Positions 17,558-25,924 of a stretch of DNA of 64,000 bases are shown here, one piece after another. A program made the translations under genes and the position numbers. The DNA is from CAZLYF01 sp964586835 (lineage in GTDB: Bacteria > Bacillota > Clostridia > Christensenellales > Aristaeellaceae), in the NCBI GenBank assembly GCA_964586835.1, contig CAZPIC010000002.1, forward strand, positions 65,676-129,675, given 5' to 3'. The notes under the pieces are model-generated. The model saw nothing but the letters and a program-made list of their open reading frames with translations, did no database searches and was not told the origin of the DNA. Each line of letters begins with the position of its first letter. Position 1 is the first letter of the stretch.

Positions 17558-18376
17558 TTATGTTTTCAAGTTCTGGCTGCTGCCTTCGCCCACAGTACTT
17601 TCGTCCTTCCTTCGATTGGGGAGGTTCTTCTTTTCCATAGGCAGACCGGGCTGTCCTAACATCGGTTTTTCGGTGGCCCGGTCCAGCTTCGCCCGTTCCT
17701 CTGGCGTCAGGTCACGCCACGCACCCCTTGCTAGCTCCCCCAGCAAAATCCCTGCGTACTCGGTGCGCGTGAGTCTGAGGACTCTGTGGCCGATGGTTTC
17801 GGCCATCCTGCGTATCTGACGGTTTCTTCCCTCCCGGATCACAAGCGAAACATCGGTGAATGCGTCCTCCCGTCTTTGCAATACAAGCTTTGCGGGAGCT
17901 GTCTTTCTGCCCTCCAACAGGATTCCGCTGCGCAACAGGTCCAGGTCCTCGTCCGCCACCCGTCCCGCAAGGCGGACAAGATAGGTCTTCTCCACGCGGT
18001 AGCGCGGATGGGACAGCCGTTCCGTCAGATCCCCATCATTGGTCAGCAAGAGAAGTCCCTCGCTGTCGAGGTCCAGGCGACCTATGGGATACAGCCGCTC
18101 CGGGAACCCCCTAAAGCGATCCATCACAGTCGGCCGACCCTGCGGATCACTCGCGGTCGTCACCTCACCAAGGGGCTTATGATAAAGGACCACGCGCTTT
18201 CGGCTCTCGGGAATGATCTGCTTTCCACAAAAACTCACGACATCTCCGGGCCCTACCCTGGTACCCATTTCCCGCACGATCCGACCGTTGACCGCAATTT
18301 GTCCTTCGGCAATCAAGTCTTCAGCAGCACGGCGGCTAGCGATGCCGCAGGAAGCGATATATTTCTGCAGGCGCAT
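17558..18376 (-). CDS. rluB: rRNA pseudouridine synthase (RluB/RsuA family)
   Basis: Isomerises a uridine of rRNA to pseudouridine; 272 aa. N-terminal S4 RNA-binding domain (MRLQKYIASCGIASRRAAEDLI, 1-60). The catalytic domain has the GRLDLDSEGLLLLTNDGDL motif (nucleophile D102) and REGRNRQIRRM. A C-terminal basic tail of about 30 residues extends past the domain. Start chosen at MRLQKYIA, the conserved family start; an upstream in-frame start would overlap znuA. It sits 25 bp behind the metal-binding protein gene, an odd partner. RluB acts on 23S rRNA and RsuA on 16S; the target site here is not proven. Confidence 0.9.
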   Translation of the reverse strand: MRLQKYIASCGIASRRAAEDLIAEGQIAVNGRIVREMGTRVGPGDVVSFCGKQIIPESRKRVVLYHKPLGEVTTASDPQGRPTVMDRFRGFPERLYPIGRLDLDSEGLLLLTNDGDLTERLSHPRYRVEKTYLVRLAGRVADEDLDLLRSGILLEGRKTAPAKLVLQRREDAFTDVSLVIREGRNRQIRRMAETIGHRVLRLTRTEYAGILLGELARGAWRDLTPEERAKLDRATEKPMLGQPGLPMEKKNLPNRRKDESTVGEGSSQNLKT

Positions 18377-18401
18377 ACCAATCGCTGCCCTCCCCTGAGC
18401 C

Positions 18402-19289
18402 TCACTCACCGCCCAGGGCCAAGAGGAGGGTTTCCATGTTTCTGATCGTTCCTTCCTCATAACCCCGGGGATCGCCGTCTCCCGTCACCAGGGGATCCAG
18501 CTCGTACACCTGCGCCCCGGTCTCTGTGACAATGGCGCGGACTGCCGCGTCACTGTACTGTGGCTCTGTAAACAACGGAGGCGTTCCGGCCTTCTGTATC
18601 CTTTCCACCAGGTCGGACAACATCTTCGGCGACAGCGCCTCATCCGGCTCGATGGCGACAACGGCAATGACATTCAAGCCATAGGCCTCCGCAAAATAGG
18701 GGAAGGCCTCATGAAAGGTAACGATGTCCCTGCGTTTGAGTGCCACAAGCCCTGTGCGGACCACCTCATCCAGCGATCTGAGCGCACGGGCAAAGGCTTC
18801 GGCATTTGCTTGCAGCTCAGCAGCCCTGTCGGGCAGCAGAGCAGACAGCTCACGTCCAATGGTCAGCGACATGGCAGCCGCGTTTCTGGGATCCAGCCAG
18901 ATGTGTGGGTTGATCCCGTCCTCGCCATGGACTGAGGGAAGCAGGGCAATCCCTTCAGAACCATCAATCACCGGCAGGTCTTCATACTGCTCCCTGATTT
19001 GATCAAGCCAGGTTTCCATGCCTGCGCCATTGATCACCAGGGCGTCCGCCTCCGAAAGCGTCCGCATATCCTCCGTCGTTAACTGATAGTCGTGCAGACA
19101 GCCTGTTGTGGGCGGCGTCAGGTTGACAGCCCTGATTCCATCCAGGCCCGAACCCACGTTGAGCGTGAACAGATAGACTGGGTAAAAGGATGCGACAACA
19201 GTGAACTCTCCGCTGCCTGCCCCGAAAGCCGGGACTACCATGACCATCACCATCGCCATGGCGACCAGGCTCAGCATGCTTCTTTTCAT
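18402..19289 (-). CDS. znuA: Zinc/manganese ABC transporter solute-binding protein
   Basis: Extracytoplasmic metal-binding protein of cluster A-I, 295 aa. Signal peptide about 1-23 (ends VPAFGA), without a lipobox cysteine. Metal ligands are visible: H66 (CLHDYQLT), H129 (NPHIWLDP), H193 (TFHEAFPYF) and an acidic residue near YELDPLV. It lacks the His-rich loop of many ZnuA proteins, so Zn versus Mn is open. Start at MKRSM, with GGAGGG four bases upstream. No ATPase or permease gene is adjacent, so it must pair with a transporter encoded elsewhere, or be an orphan scavenger. Confidence 0.88.
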   Translation of the reverse strand: MKRSMLSLVAMAMVMVMVVPAFGAGSGEFTVVASFYPVYLFTLNVGSGLDGIRAVNLTPPTTGCLHDYQLTTEDMRTLSEADALVINGAGMETWLDQIREQYEDLPVIDGSEGIALLPSVHGEDGINPHIWLDPRNAAAMSLTIGRELSALLPDRAAELQANAEAFARALRSLDEVVRTGLVALKRRDIVTFHEAFPYFAEAYGLNVIAVVAIEPDEALSPKMLSDLVERIQKAGTPPLFTEPQYSDAAVRAIVTETGAQVYELDPLVTGDGDPRGYEEGTIRNMETLLLALGGE

Positions 19290-19364
19290 AGGTCCCTCCA
19301 TCTAAGGCTCAGACACGGCGACCGTTCAGCGCTGCGTTCGCCTGATTCGCGCCCTGTCTCCTTC

Positions 19365-19373
19365 AGTATAGCA
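19365..19373 (-). promoter_or_regulatory. Extended -10 promoter for znuA
   Basis: TGC-TATACT on the minus strand (core 19365-19370), 76 bp before the znuA ATG. The -35 region is poor. Confidence 0.45.
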
Positions 19374-19441
19374 TCAGACAGCGTCTCCGAACAGGTTCTG
19401 CGGTGCAGGCTGCATCTGGCTAAAAGCGTCAACAGCGTCCC

Positions 19442-19470
19442 TTGACACCGCATTTCCTGGTTTCTATAAT
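19442..19470 (+). promoter_or_regulatory. Consensus promoter of tRNA-Leu
   Basis: TTGACA (19442-19447), 17-bp spacer, TATAAT (19465-19470): a perfect match to the vegetative sigma consensus, 13 bp before the tRNA. Confidence 0.9.
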
Positions 19471-19482
19471 GAGCCCGCACCT

Positions 19483-19569
19483 GCCGGTGTGATGGAATTG
19501 GCAGACGTAGTGGACTCAAAATCCGCCGCTGGCGACAGCGTGCCGGTTCGAATCCGGCCACCGGCACCA
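19483..19569 (+). tRNA. tRNA-Leu (anticodon CAA)
   Basis: 87 nt with encoded CCA. Acceptor stem GCCGGTG/CACCGGC, long variable arm as in class II tRNAs, T-arm GCCGGTTCGAATCCGGC. The anticodon stem GTGGA/TCCGC encloses the loop CTCAAAA, giving CAA, which reads UUG leucine codons. Confidence 0.95.
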
Positions 19570-19571
19570 CC

Positions 19572-19604
19572 AACAGGGTTGTTGCGCGCAACAACCCTGT
19601 TTTT
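19572..19604 (+). terminator. Intrinsic terminator of tRNA-Leu
   Basis: Near-perfect palindrome with arms ACAGGGTTGTTG/CAACAACCCTGT (centre at 19586/19587) running into TTTTT. It begins three bases after the tRNA CCA. Confidence 0.9.
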
Positions 19605-19827
19605 AGGCGTTTGGCTGGACGTAGCGGCTCGCCCCGTCCTCTGCTTTCGATCGCTGTGCGATTTACTATGCGTTCGCTTCCCGGCACAGCATGTTCTCCT
19701 GTGATGCGCCAAAGCTGCGCAGGCGATCGTTGCCGTCGACAAACCCTCTTGTGTCACTGACGGAGTTCAGCGCCGTGCGCTTCACGCAGCCCGGGGCAGC
19801 GGGTTTAAACCCTCATGGCTGCACGTC

Positions 19828-20241
19828 TTACGCCTCGGGACGGGACTGGAGATAAGCGTTTGTCTTGTCGATCAGTGCCGGGTAGGGGCCGTAGGGTATG
19901 AGGGGGGGCACAAAGACACACAAGAGTGTCAGCGTCCTGTCCTGGCTCGTGTTGACGCATTCGTGGGTCTCGCCTGCCCGGGCATGTACAAGCCCCATGG
20001 GCGGCACCTGCAGCCTTTTCTTTCCGATGACGGCTTCACCGCCGATATCGAAGTATATATATTCGTCAAATGCCTCATGAAGGTGCCCCGGAGACATGCC
20101 TCCGGGCGGCACGGTGGTGTGTACGATGGAAAGCCGTTCTTCCCCGGTTGTCTGCGGAGATACGACAAGGCGCACCTCCCTTGACGAGGCCCCCTCGCCA
20201 AAGGCCTGGTACGGAAAAGACCTGATATCAAACAGGGTCAT
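19828..20241 (-). CDS. Cupin-domain protein (last gene of the 22-kb cluster)
   Basis: Single-domain cupin, 137 aa. Cupin motif 1 is MSPGHLHEAFDEYIYFDIGGEA (His, His and Glu metal ligands) and motif 2 is GLVHARAGETHECVNTS. Cupins of this size act as sugar isomerases, epimerases, dioxygenases or binding proteins. GAGGAGG lies before the ATG. It is 20 bp downstream of the transketolase C-terminal gene and is the final gene in the cluster. In a sugar cluster with no other isomerase, an isomerase role is attractive, but it is only inferred. Confidence 0.85.
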   Translation of the reverse strand: MTLFDIRSFPYQAFGEGASSREVRLVVSPQTTGEERLSIVHTTVPPGGMSPGHLHEAFDEYIYFDIGGEAVIGKKRLQVPPMGLVHARAGETHECVNTSQDRTLTLLCVFVPPLIPYGPYPALIDKTNAYLQSRPEA

Positions 20242-20261
20242 ACCGCCCTCCTCCTCTTTCT

Positions 20262-21233
20262 TTATGTTCTCCCCGCCGCCATCGCAAGCAGGTCTTTCGC
20301 TTCCCGGAGGATCGCGCCAGCAGTGATCCCGTACATCTCAAGCAGATCTCTTAAGTCGCCAGACCATCCGTAACGATCGTTAACGCCGACAAAGCGCAGG
20401 GGGGTCGGACAGTGTCTTCCCAGGCACTCTGCGATGGCAGACCCAACGCCTCCTCGGATGTTTCCATTCTCCGCGCAGACCACACGACCGGTTTTCCGGG
20501 CAGACCGAATCACTGTCTCCTCGTCAAGCGGCTTGATGGCCGTAATATTGACCACCTCGGCTGATATGCCTTCCGCTTCCAGCACGTTTGCTGCCTCCAA
20601 CGCGCGTGGCACCATGATGCCTGAAGCCATCAGCGATAGATCAGACCCTTTCTTGAGTACAGTGGAGCGGTCAAGGCTGAACGAGGTTCCCTCTGGAACA
20701 AAACGCCCTTCATACTCCGGCAGATCGCCCCGCACAGAGCGCAGGTATACCGGCCCCTGACAGCGGACAGCTTCCCTCAGCGCCTGTGAAAACTCAAAGG
20801 GATCCGCCGTTTCGACGACCCTCATCCCAGGGATGGATCGCATGATCGCGATGTCGTTGATGGATTGATGCGTGGCCCCAGTGTTCGGTGTGGTCATGCC
20901 GCTGTAACACCCCACCAGCTTCACGTTGGCCTGCGCATACCCTGCCTGAATGTACACCTGGTCGCAGGCGCGCCTGGCAAGAAAGCAGCTAAACAGCGGT
21001 ACCACAGGGATCCTGCCACAGCGTGAGACTGCAAAAGCAAAAGAAACGGCTGCCTGTTCAGCAATCCCGCAGGTAACATACCTGTCCGGGAAAGCGTCCC
21101 TGAACGCAATCGCGTTGGTTGCGGTCCCCGTTTCCGCATCCACCACGACCAGATTCGGGTTTTCATGCCCTATCTCCACCAGGGTCTCCGCCAGGGCAGC
21201 ACGGAACCCTCCCAGCGAACTGCCGTACATCAT
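20262..21233 (-). CDS. Transketolase, C-terminal subunit
   Basis: Pyrimidine-binding and C-terminal domains of a split transketolase, 323 aa. It starts MMYGSSLGGFRAALAETL, overlapping the N-terminal subunit stop (ATGA). The catalytic glutamate region is TCGIAEQAAVSFAFAVSRCG; downstream lie GATHQSINDIAIMRSIPGM and the C-terminal DEETVIRSARKTGRVVCAENG. Two-subunit transketolases transfer a glycolaldehyde unit from a ketose to an aldose acceptor with TPP. Housekeeping function is possible, but the position inside the sugar operon argues for a dedicated role, with a non-phosphorylated or modified ketose as donor. Confidence 0.92.
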   Translation of the reverse strand: MMYGSSLGGFRAALAETLVEIGHENPNLVVVDAETGTATNAIAFRDAFPDRYVTCGIAEQAAVSFAFAVSRCGRIPVVPLFSCFLARRACDQVYIQAGYAQANVKLVGCYSGMTTPNTGATHQSINDIAIMRSIPGMRVVETADPFEFSQALREAVRCQGPVYLRSVRGDLPEYEGRFVPEGTSFSLDRSTVLKKGSDLSLMASGIMVPRALEAANVLEAEGISAEVVNITAIKPLDEETVIRSARKTGRVVCAENGNIRGGVGSAIAECLGRHCPTPLRFVGVNDRYGWSGDLRDLLEMYGITAGAILREAKDLLAMAAGRT

Positions 21234-22132
21234 TTTTCCGCCCATACGCCCAACTCCTCCATGCAGGTCCTGTAGAGATCCCGGTCCAGATGCCCTGCAT
21301 GCCAGTGCACAGCGTCCGCTTCCATGAATGAGATCCCGGCGCCCTTGATGGTATCGCACAGGATGACCCTCGGCTTACCGGGCGCGGTGGCTGGATCCCT
21401 GCACCGGAGCAGCGTCTTGCGCAGCGCCGCAACATCATGTCCGTCCACTCGCTCAACGTACCAGCGGTACGCCTGCCAGCGGTCCTCGAAAGGTTCAAGG
21501 TCACAGACCTCCATGGTGCTTGAAGAAATGATGTACTTGTTGTAGTCCACAATGCACAGAAGATTGTCGAGCCCAAGCTGCGCGGCCAGGGCTGCCCCCT
21601 CCCAAGTCTGTCCCTCAGTACATTCTCCATCTCCGACCAGCACGTACACGCGCCTGTCCCGCTGCCCGTCGCGCTTCATGCACCAGGCATAGCCGCAGCC
21701 GTTGCTGAGTCCCATGCCCAGCGACCCGGTCGGCGCTTCGATCCCCGGAAGATCCATATTGCAGTGTTCCTGCAGCAGTTTCCCCGCTACGTTGAAATCC
21801 GTAAACAACCTGTTCCTGTGAAAGTACCCTCTCCAGGCCATCGCTGCATAGAGAAGTCCAGCGCAGTGCCCCTTTCCCAGTACCATCACATCGCGCCCGT
21901 CCCAATCAGGGGCTTCAGGGCGCAGGCGCAAGGCGTCGCCATACAGCACGGCCATGATGTCCGCTGCGCTGAGCTCCCCGCCCAGATGGCTGCTGCCCGT
22001 CCCCGAACAATACGTCAAGCCGATGACATCACGCCTGAGCTGAAGGGCAAAGTCTTTCAGTTCCGCCTCGGACATCCCTTGCCTGTATCTGCTGATCACG
22101 GGAATGAACGCCGGGTTCTCATACCCCTCCAT
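21230..22132 (-). CDS. Transketolase, N-terminal subunit
   Basis: TPP-binding half of a split transketolase, 300 aa. Motifs: GSSHLGGELSAADIMAVLYG, GKGHCAGLLYAAMAWRG, LGMGLSNGCGYAWCMK and the TPP/Mg2+ motif VGDGECTEG...DYNKY. GGAGG lies upstream of the ATG, and the start overlaps the end of the upstream E1 beta gene by 14 bp. It works with the next gene as one enzyme. Pairing of a split transketolase with CoA-acylating aldehyde dehydrogenase and a SucCD-type ligase in the same cluster resembles the sulfo-transketolase route for sulfoquinovose (SqwGH, SqwD, SqwKL). That identity is not established here. Confidence 0.92.
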   Translation of the reverse strand: MEGYENPAFIPVISRYRQGMSEAELKDFALQLRRDVIGLTYCSGTGSSHLGGELSAADIMAVLYGDALRLRPEAPDWDGRDVMVLGKGHCAGLLYAAMAWRGYFHRNRLFTDFNVAGKLLQEHCNMDLPGIEAPTGSLGMGLSNGCGYAWCMKRDGQRDRRVYVLVGDGECTEGQTWEGAALAAQLGLDNLLCIVDYNKYIISSSTMEVCDLEPFEDRWQAYRWYVERVDGHDVAALRKTLLRCRDPATAPGKPRVILCDTIKGAGISFMEADAVHWHAGHLDRDLYRTCMEELGVWAEK

Positions 22133-23129
22133 CGGCCCCTCCTCCCTGTGTGCGGTAGAGTGTCTTCAGTGCTGCCGTGAGGATGCGCTCCGCATCAGGA
22201 ACGTTCAGGGTTTCCAGGCATCTTGCGTAGGGCATGGGAACCTGCGCTGTTGTCACCCGTTCAACGGGTGCATCAAGGTACCCAAACGCACCCTTTTGTA
22301 TCCGAAATGCAATCTCTGCCCCAAAGCCGCAGAATTCGTTCGTTTCATGGACCACCACCACCCGGCCCGTTTTCTTAGCGGAGCGAACGAGGCAGTCTTC
22401 GTCCAGAGGAACAATCGTGCGCGGGTCAATCACCTCCGCGGAGATGCCTCTCTCTTTCAGCGCTGCTGCCGCATCCAGCGCTCGGGAAACCATGTAGGCA
22501 GTGGCAATGATCGTCACATCCTCCCCCTGTGTGAGAATGGCCGCCTTCCCAAAGGGCAGCGTGAAATCGGGGTCGTCCGGCACCTCCCCACGCAAGGGAT
22601 AGAGCATCTTGTGCTCGCAGAATACAACAGGGTTGTTATCGCGAATTGCTGTTTTTAAAAGACCTTTGGCGTCGGCGGCATTTGAAGGACAGACGACCTT
22701 CAGGCCGGGTATGTTGGCAAACAGCGATTCAAAGTTCTGCGCATGCTGCGCTCCATTGCCCCTCCCGCACCCCTGCTGTACCCTCAGCGTATAGGGAACC
22801 GTCATCCGCCCGTTTGACATATAGCGGATTTTCGCGGTCTGGTTGACCAGCTGGTCCATGGCACACATGATGAAGTCCACATACTGAAGTTCCACAATAG
22901 GTCGCGCTCCGGTGATGGCCATACCAAGGCCGGCTCCCACGAAAGCCGCTTCTGATATGGGGGTCGATCGGATGCGGTCAGCTCCGAATTCTTCGGGAAT
23001 CCCGAGGGTGCACCCAAACACACCCCCAAAACGCGCCACGTCCTCACCCATGACGAAGACATGCGGGTCCCGCCGCATCTCTTCTGCGATGGCATCCCTG
23101 ATGGCCGTTGAATACCTGATGTTTGCCAT
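22119..23129 (-). CDS. 2-oxoacid/acetoin dehydrogenase E1 beta subunit, second set
   Basis: Beta subunit of a TPP-dependent dehydrogenase E1, 336 aa, starting MANIRYSTAIRDAI. Family blocks: EEMRRDPHVFVMGEDVARFGGVFGCT (catalytic glutamate region), TPISEAAFVGAGLGMAITGARPIVE, QQGCGRGNGAQHAQNFESLFANIPGLKVVCPS and DPRTIVPLDEDCLVRSAKKTGR. The start lies after GAGAGGG. It forms an alpha2-beta2 E1 with the preceding gene. No second E2 or E3 is present, so it probably uses the E2/E3 encoded 4-6 kb upstream. It resembles the first-set beta subunit closely and likely arose by duplication. Confidence 0.92.
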   Translation of the reverse strand: MANIRYSTAIRDAIAEEMRRDPHVFVMGEDVARFGGVFGCTLGIPEEFGADRIRSTPISEAAFVGAGLGMAITGARPIVELQYVDFIMCAMDQLVNQTAKIRYMSNGRMTVPYTLRVQQGCGRGNGAQHAQNFESLFANIPGLKVVCPSNAADAKGLLKTAIRDNNPVVFCEHKMLYPLRGEVPDDPDFTLPFGKAAILTQGEDVTIIATAYMVSRALDAAAALKERGISAEVIDPRTIVPLDEDCLVRSAKKTGRVVVVHETNEFCGFGAEIAFRIQKGAFGYLDAPVERVTTAQVPMPYARCLETLNVPDAERILTAALKTLYRTQGGGADGGV

Positions 23130-23137
23130 AGACCCTC

Positions 23138-24103
23138 TCAAGCGAACACGTGTCGCAACAGTTCTCCGGCTTCCGGCTCCGGGGAGTCTTCTGCAAAGCG
23201 GACGGCCTGCTCCACCGTCTGACCGACGCGTTGACGAACGCGTTGAAGCTCTTCGTGCGTTGCCCGGCCGGATTGTACAAGCCATGTTTCTAAGCGCAGA
23301 ATCGGGCACTGCTCTTTCCAGCTGTCCACCTCTTCCTTCGTCCTATATCCGCCATACGCATAGACGTCACCGGGCCAGTGTCCGCACCAGCGATAGGTGC
23401 GCGCCTCAATCAGCGAAGGACCCTCTGCAGCTCTGGCCCTTGCCACCGCCTTTTCTAAAGCCTCCTGGAGGGCAAACACATCGTTGCCGTCCACCGATTC
23501 ACCCGGCATGGCATAGGAAGCCGCGCGTACAGAAAGATCCTCGACAGAACAGCTCTCTTCCTGCGTAGTAAACACCTGGTACTTGTTGTTTTCAAGGATA
23601 AAGATCACGGGCAGTTTCCATACTGAGGCAAGGTTCATCGCCTCGTGCGTGACGCCTTCATTGGCTGCTCCTTCTCCGAAGAAGCAGTAGACCACGTGGT
23701 CGGTCCTGTTGATGAGCTTTACCGTGATGGCAGCACCGCAGGCAATGGAAAGGCCGCCGGCAACGATACCGTTGGTCCCAAGGTTGCCGTTATCCGGGTC
23801 AAAAATATGCATACTGCCACCCTTGCCCCCACAGATACCGGTTGCCTTGCCGAACAGTTCAGCCATCAGCGCGTTGATCTGTGCGCCTCCTGCGATACAA
23901 TGCCCCAGGCCCCGGTGCGTACTTGTAAACAGGTCTCCCTTTCGACGGAACATCAGGGCTGTGCAGGCAATGGCTTCCTGTCCGATATACGGATGGAGAG
24001 ACCCTGTTACCTTCCCCTGCGCGTACAGGTCCTGTGCCCTTTCTTCAAAGGTCCTGGATAGGACCATCCGTTCGTAGATTGCCTTGAGCTCAATGGTCTG
24101 CAT
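23138..24103 (-). CDS. 2-oxoacid/acetoin dehydrogenase E1 alpha subunit, second set
   Basis: Alpha subunit, 321 aa, holding the TPP diphosphate site. Motifs: GQEAIACTALMF, STHRGLGHCIAGGA, GICGGKGGSMHIFDP, NLGTNGIVAGG. The Mg-TPP motif reads FFGEGAANEG...ENNKY, with Glu where nearly all members have Asp in GDG. Active-site histidines STHRGLGH are kept. The start follows GGAGAGGG. The acetoin dehydrogenase (AcoA) type is as likely as the pyruvate type; the substrate is probably a 2-keto or acyloin compound derived from the imported sugar. The Glu substitution may alter cofactor binding or activity. Confidence 0.92.
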   Translation of the reverse strand: MQTIELKAIYERMVLSRTFEERAQDLYAQGKVTGSLHPYIGQEAIACTALMFRRKGDLFTSTHRGLGHCIAGGAQINALMAELFGKATGICGGKGGSMHIFDPDNGNLGTNGIVAGGLSIACGAAITVKLINRTDHVVYCFFGEGAANEGVTHEAMNLASVWKLPVIFILENNKYQVFTTQEESCSVEDLSVRAASYAMPGESVDGNDVFALQEALEKAVARARAAEGPSLIEARTYRWCGHWPGDVYAYGGYRTKEEVDSWKEQCPILRLETWLVQSGRATHEELQRVRQRVGQTVEQAVRFAEDSPEPEAGELLRHVFA

Positions 24104-24123
24104 GGCGTGCCCTCTCCTATCGT

Positions 24124-24906
24124 TCAGTCCATTACCAAGCCGCCGTTGATGTCCAGGACCTCACCGGTGATGTATCTCGCCCGCCGTGGAGAAGCCAGAA
24201 AAAGCGCTCCCTCGGCAATATCGGAGGGAAATCCCAATCCCAGCGGCACGGAAGCGATGATGCTTTCCTTCCCATCACCCTTGGCACCGGGCAATGCGGC
24301 TTGCCTGTCAATCATCGCCGTGTCGATAGGGCCCGGGCAGATGCAATTGACGCGCACCCCATCCTTGGCTAGCTGTACGGCAAAATGAAAGGTCAGGCTG
24401 TTGATTCCACCTTTTGAGGCGATATAGGCGGGGCAAGGGTTCAGCCCGCCGGTTTTTGCCGCTCCGGCTGAAATGTTGACAATAGCACCGTGCTTCTGTT
24501 CTCGCATGATCATCCCGGCAAAACGGCAGCAGTTATAGGTTCCGCCCAAGTTCACAGCCATGACCCGCTCCCATTTTTCCAGGCTGTGTTCGGGAAACTT
24601 CTCAAAAGAGATGATCCCTGCGCAGTTGATCAGCGCGTCGATGCCACCTTCCTTCCGCCTGACCTCATTGAGGACGGATTCTACCTTTTCTTCGTCACGG
24701 ATATCCGCCTGGTACCAGGTGATCCCATACCCCTCACCGCGCAGGGCTATTGACAGCTCTTCCAGCCCCGTTGCGTCCAGATCTACCGCAGCGACGCTTG
24801 CGCCCTCCTCCGCAAAAGCCCTTGCGCAGGCCTTTCCGATGCCGTTTGCAGCGCCCGTGACCACCACGACGCTGCCCTCATACTCCTTCATCCGCTTGAG
24901 CTCCAT
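24124..24906 (-). CDS. Short-chain dehydrogenase/reductase
   Basis: NAD(P)-dependent SDR, 260 aa. Cofactor motif TGAANGIG (residues about 16-23), D-x-D in VAAVDLDATG (favouring NAD), NCAG motif, catalytic S in NISAG and YIASK. Start fixed by AAGGAGGGG before the ATG. It overlaps the upstream mutarotase-like gene by 29 bp, which ties it to the operon. It likely oxidises a hydroxyl of the sugar or of the product of an earlier step; specificity is unknown. Confidence 0.9.
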   Translation of the reverse strand: MELKRMKEYEGSVVVVTGAANGIGKACARAFAEEGASVAAVDLDATGLEELSIALRGEGYGITWYQADIRDEEKVESVLNEVRRKEGGIDALINCAGIISFEKFPEHSLEKWERVMAVNLGGTYNCCRFAGMIMREQKHGAIVNISAGAAKTGGLNPCPAYIASKGGINSLTFHFAVQLAKDGVRVNCICPGPIDTAMIDRQAALPGAKGDGKESIIASVPLGLGFPSDIAEGALFLASPRRARYITGEVLDINGGLVMD

Positions 24907-25852
24907 TCCCTGTCCCCTCCTTCGCTATGCGCAGGTCCATATGCCAACGAACAGCTGATTTTGCTGGAACCACGCTACCCTTCCCCATCAGCCTGGCGAC
25001 ATCAGGGCGGTCAAAGGGGGCTGTGCACGGTTCGATGAAGACATTGCAGATATTCCTAAAGCCCCCGGTATTGATGAGGATGCCCAGAAAGGGAACCCGA
25101 TCAGCGGGAAAGCCCACCTCTACAATGAGCCCGTCGGGATAGCATAACCTGCAGGAACCTTGCGTCAGCCTGTCCTTGAAATAGAACTTCTCACAATTGC
25201 CGTCCACTTCTCCCACGCGGCTCATATCCCGCTTGACTCCCCGGGCATCAGTGAAAGCAGGATAGACAAATTCATCCGCATATTCGCCGATGCTCCCAGT
25301 GTAGGAAAACACTGCCTGAGCCCTGTCGCAACCCTCAGGCGTCTCAAGCGTGACGCCCGGACAGGCGCGGAGCATGAGATGCCCTGCCCAGAGATAGTCC
25401 ATATCAAAGGCGGTCGGGTTCTCCACGCAGTACTCCAAACGGAGGGTGCGGTCGTCATGAAAACAGGCCCTCTTCATAAACAGGTACGGAAGCCGGATAC
25501 CGCGAGCGGAAAACATCACATCGGTTTCAGAGAGGTCCGCAGCAAACGGCAGGTTCCATACCTCACCGTGGTCTGCAAGCTTCACGCCACTCCAGGGGAA
25601 CCGCTCGTAATAGCAGGCGTCGATGGTTGGAAACATATCGTCCATCCCGCTGCATTCGGCATCCACATAGCTGCCTCCAAAAGGAACGCGCCTGTAGTTA
25701 GGTTCCGGTCTTTGCACAAGGAGCTCTCTACTCTGTTCCTTCAGATAAACGGACGCCAGCGAAGCACCGGTATCAGGTAGAAACAGACATCGCAAAGAGC
25801 CATTTTCAAGCGCAATAGCCTTTTGGTCTTTGTATGTGCTTTCATACACCAT
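24878..25852 (-). CDS. Aldose 1-epimerase (mutarotase)-like protein
   Basis: Beta-sandwich galactose-mutarotase-fold protein, 324 aa from MVYESTYKDQ (AAGGAGG upstream; a longer start exists at 25909 but has no site). Features: LENGSLRCLFLPDTGASLASVYLK at the N-terminus, GGSYVDAECSGMDDMFPTID, WAGHLMLRACPGV (the histidine that in this fold serves as acid), and GILINTGGFRNICNVFIEPCTAPFDRPD with the glutamate near the end. It would interconvert sugar anomers or bind the substrate. It matches DUF4432/aldose-epimerase types by pattern only. Position between E3 and SDR supports a role in the first steps on a free sugar. Confidence 0.8.
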   Translation of the reverse strand: MVYESTYKDQKAIALENGSLRCLFLPDTGASLASVYLKEQSRELLVQRPEPNYRRVPFGGSYVDAECSGMDDMFPTIDACYYERFPWSGVKLADHGEVWNLPFAADLSETDVMFSARGIRLPYLFMKRACFHDDRTLRLEYCVENPTAFDMDYLWAGHLMLRACPGVTLETPEGCDRAQAVFSYTGSIGEYADEFVYPAFTDARGVKRDMSRVGEVDGNCEKFYFKDRLTQGSCRLCYPDGLIVEVGFPADRVPFLGILINTGGFRNICNVFIEPCTAPFDRPDVARLMGKGSVVPAKSAVRWHMDLRIAKEGTGNGAQADEGV

Positions 25853-25924
25853 CCCGGGACGGCCCCTCCTTGCAGGCAACGCATCAAGCCATGCAGCCCG
25901 CTGCATCACACGTTTTCAGCTCGT

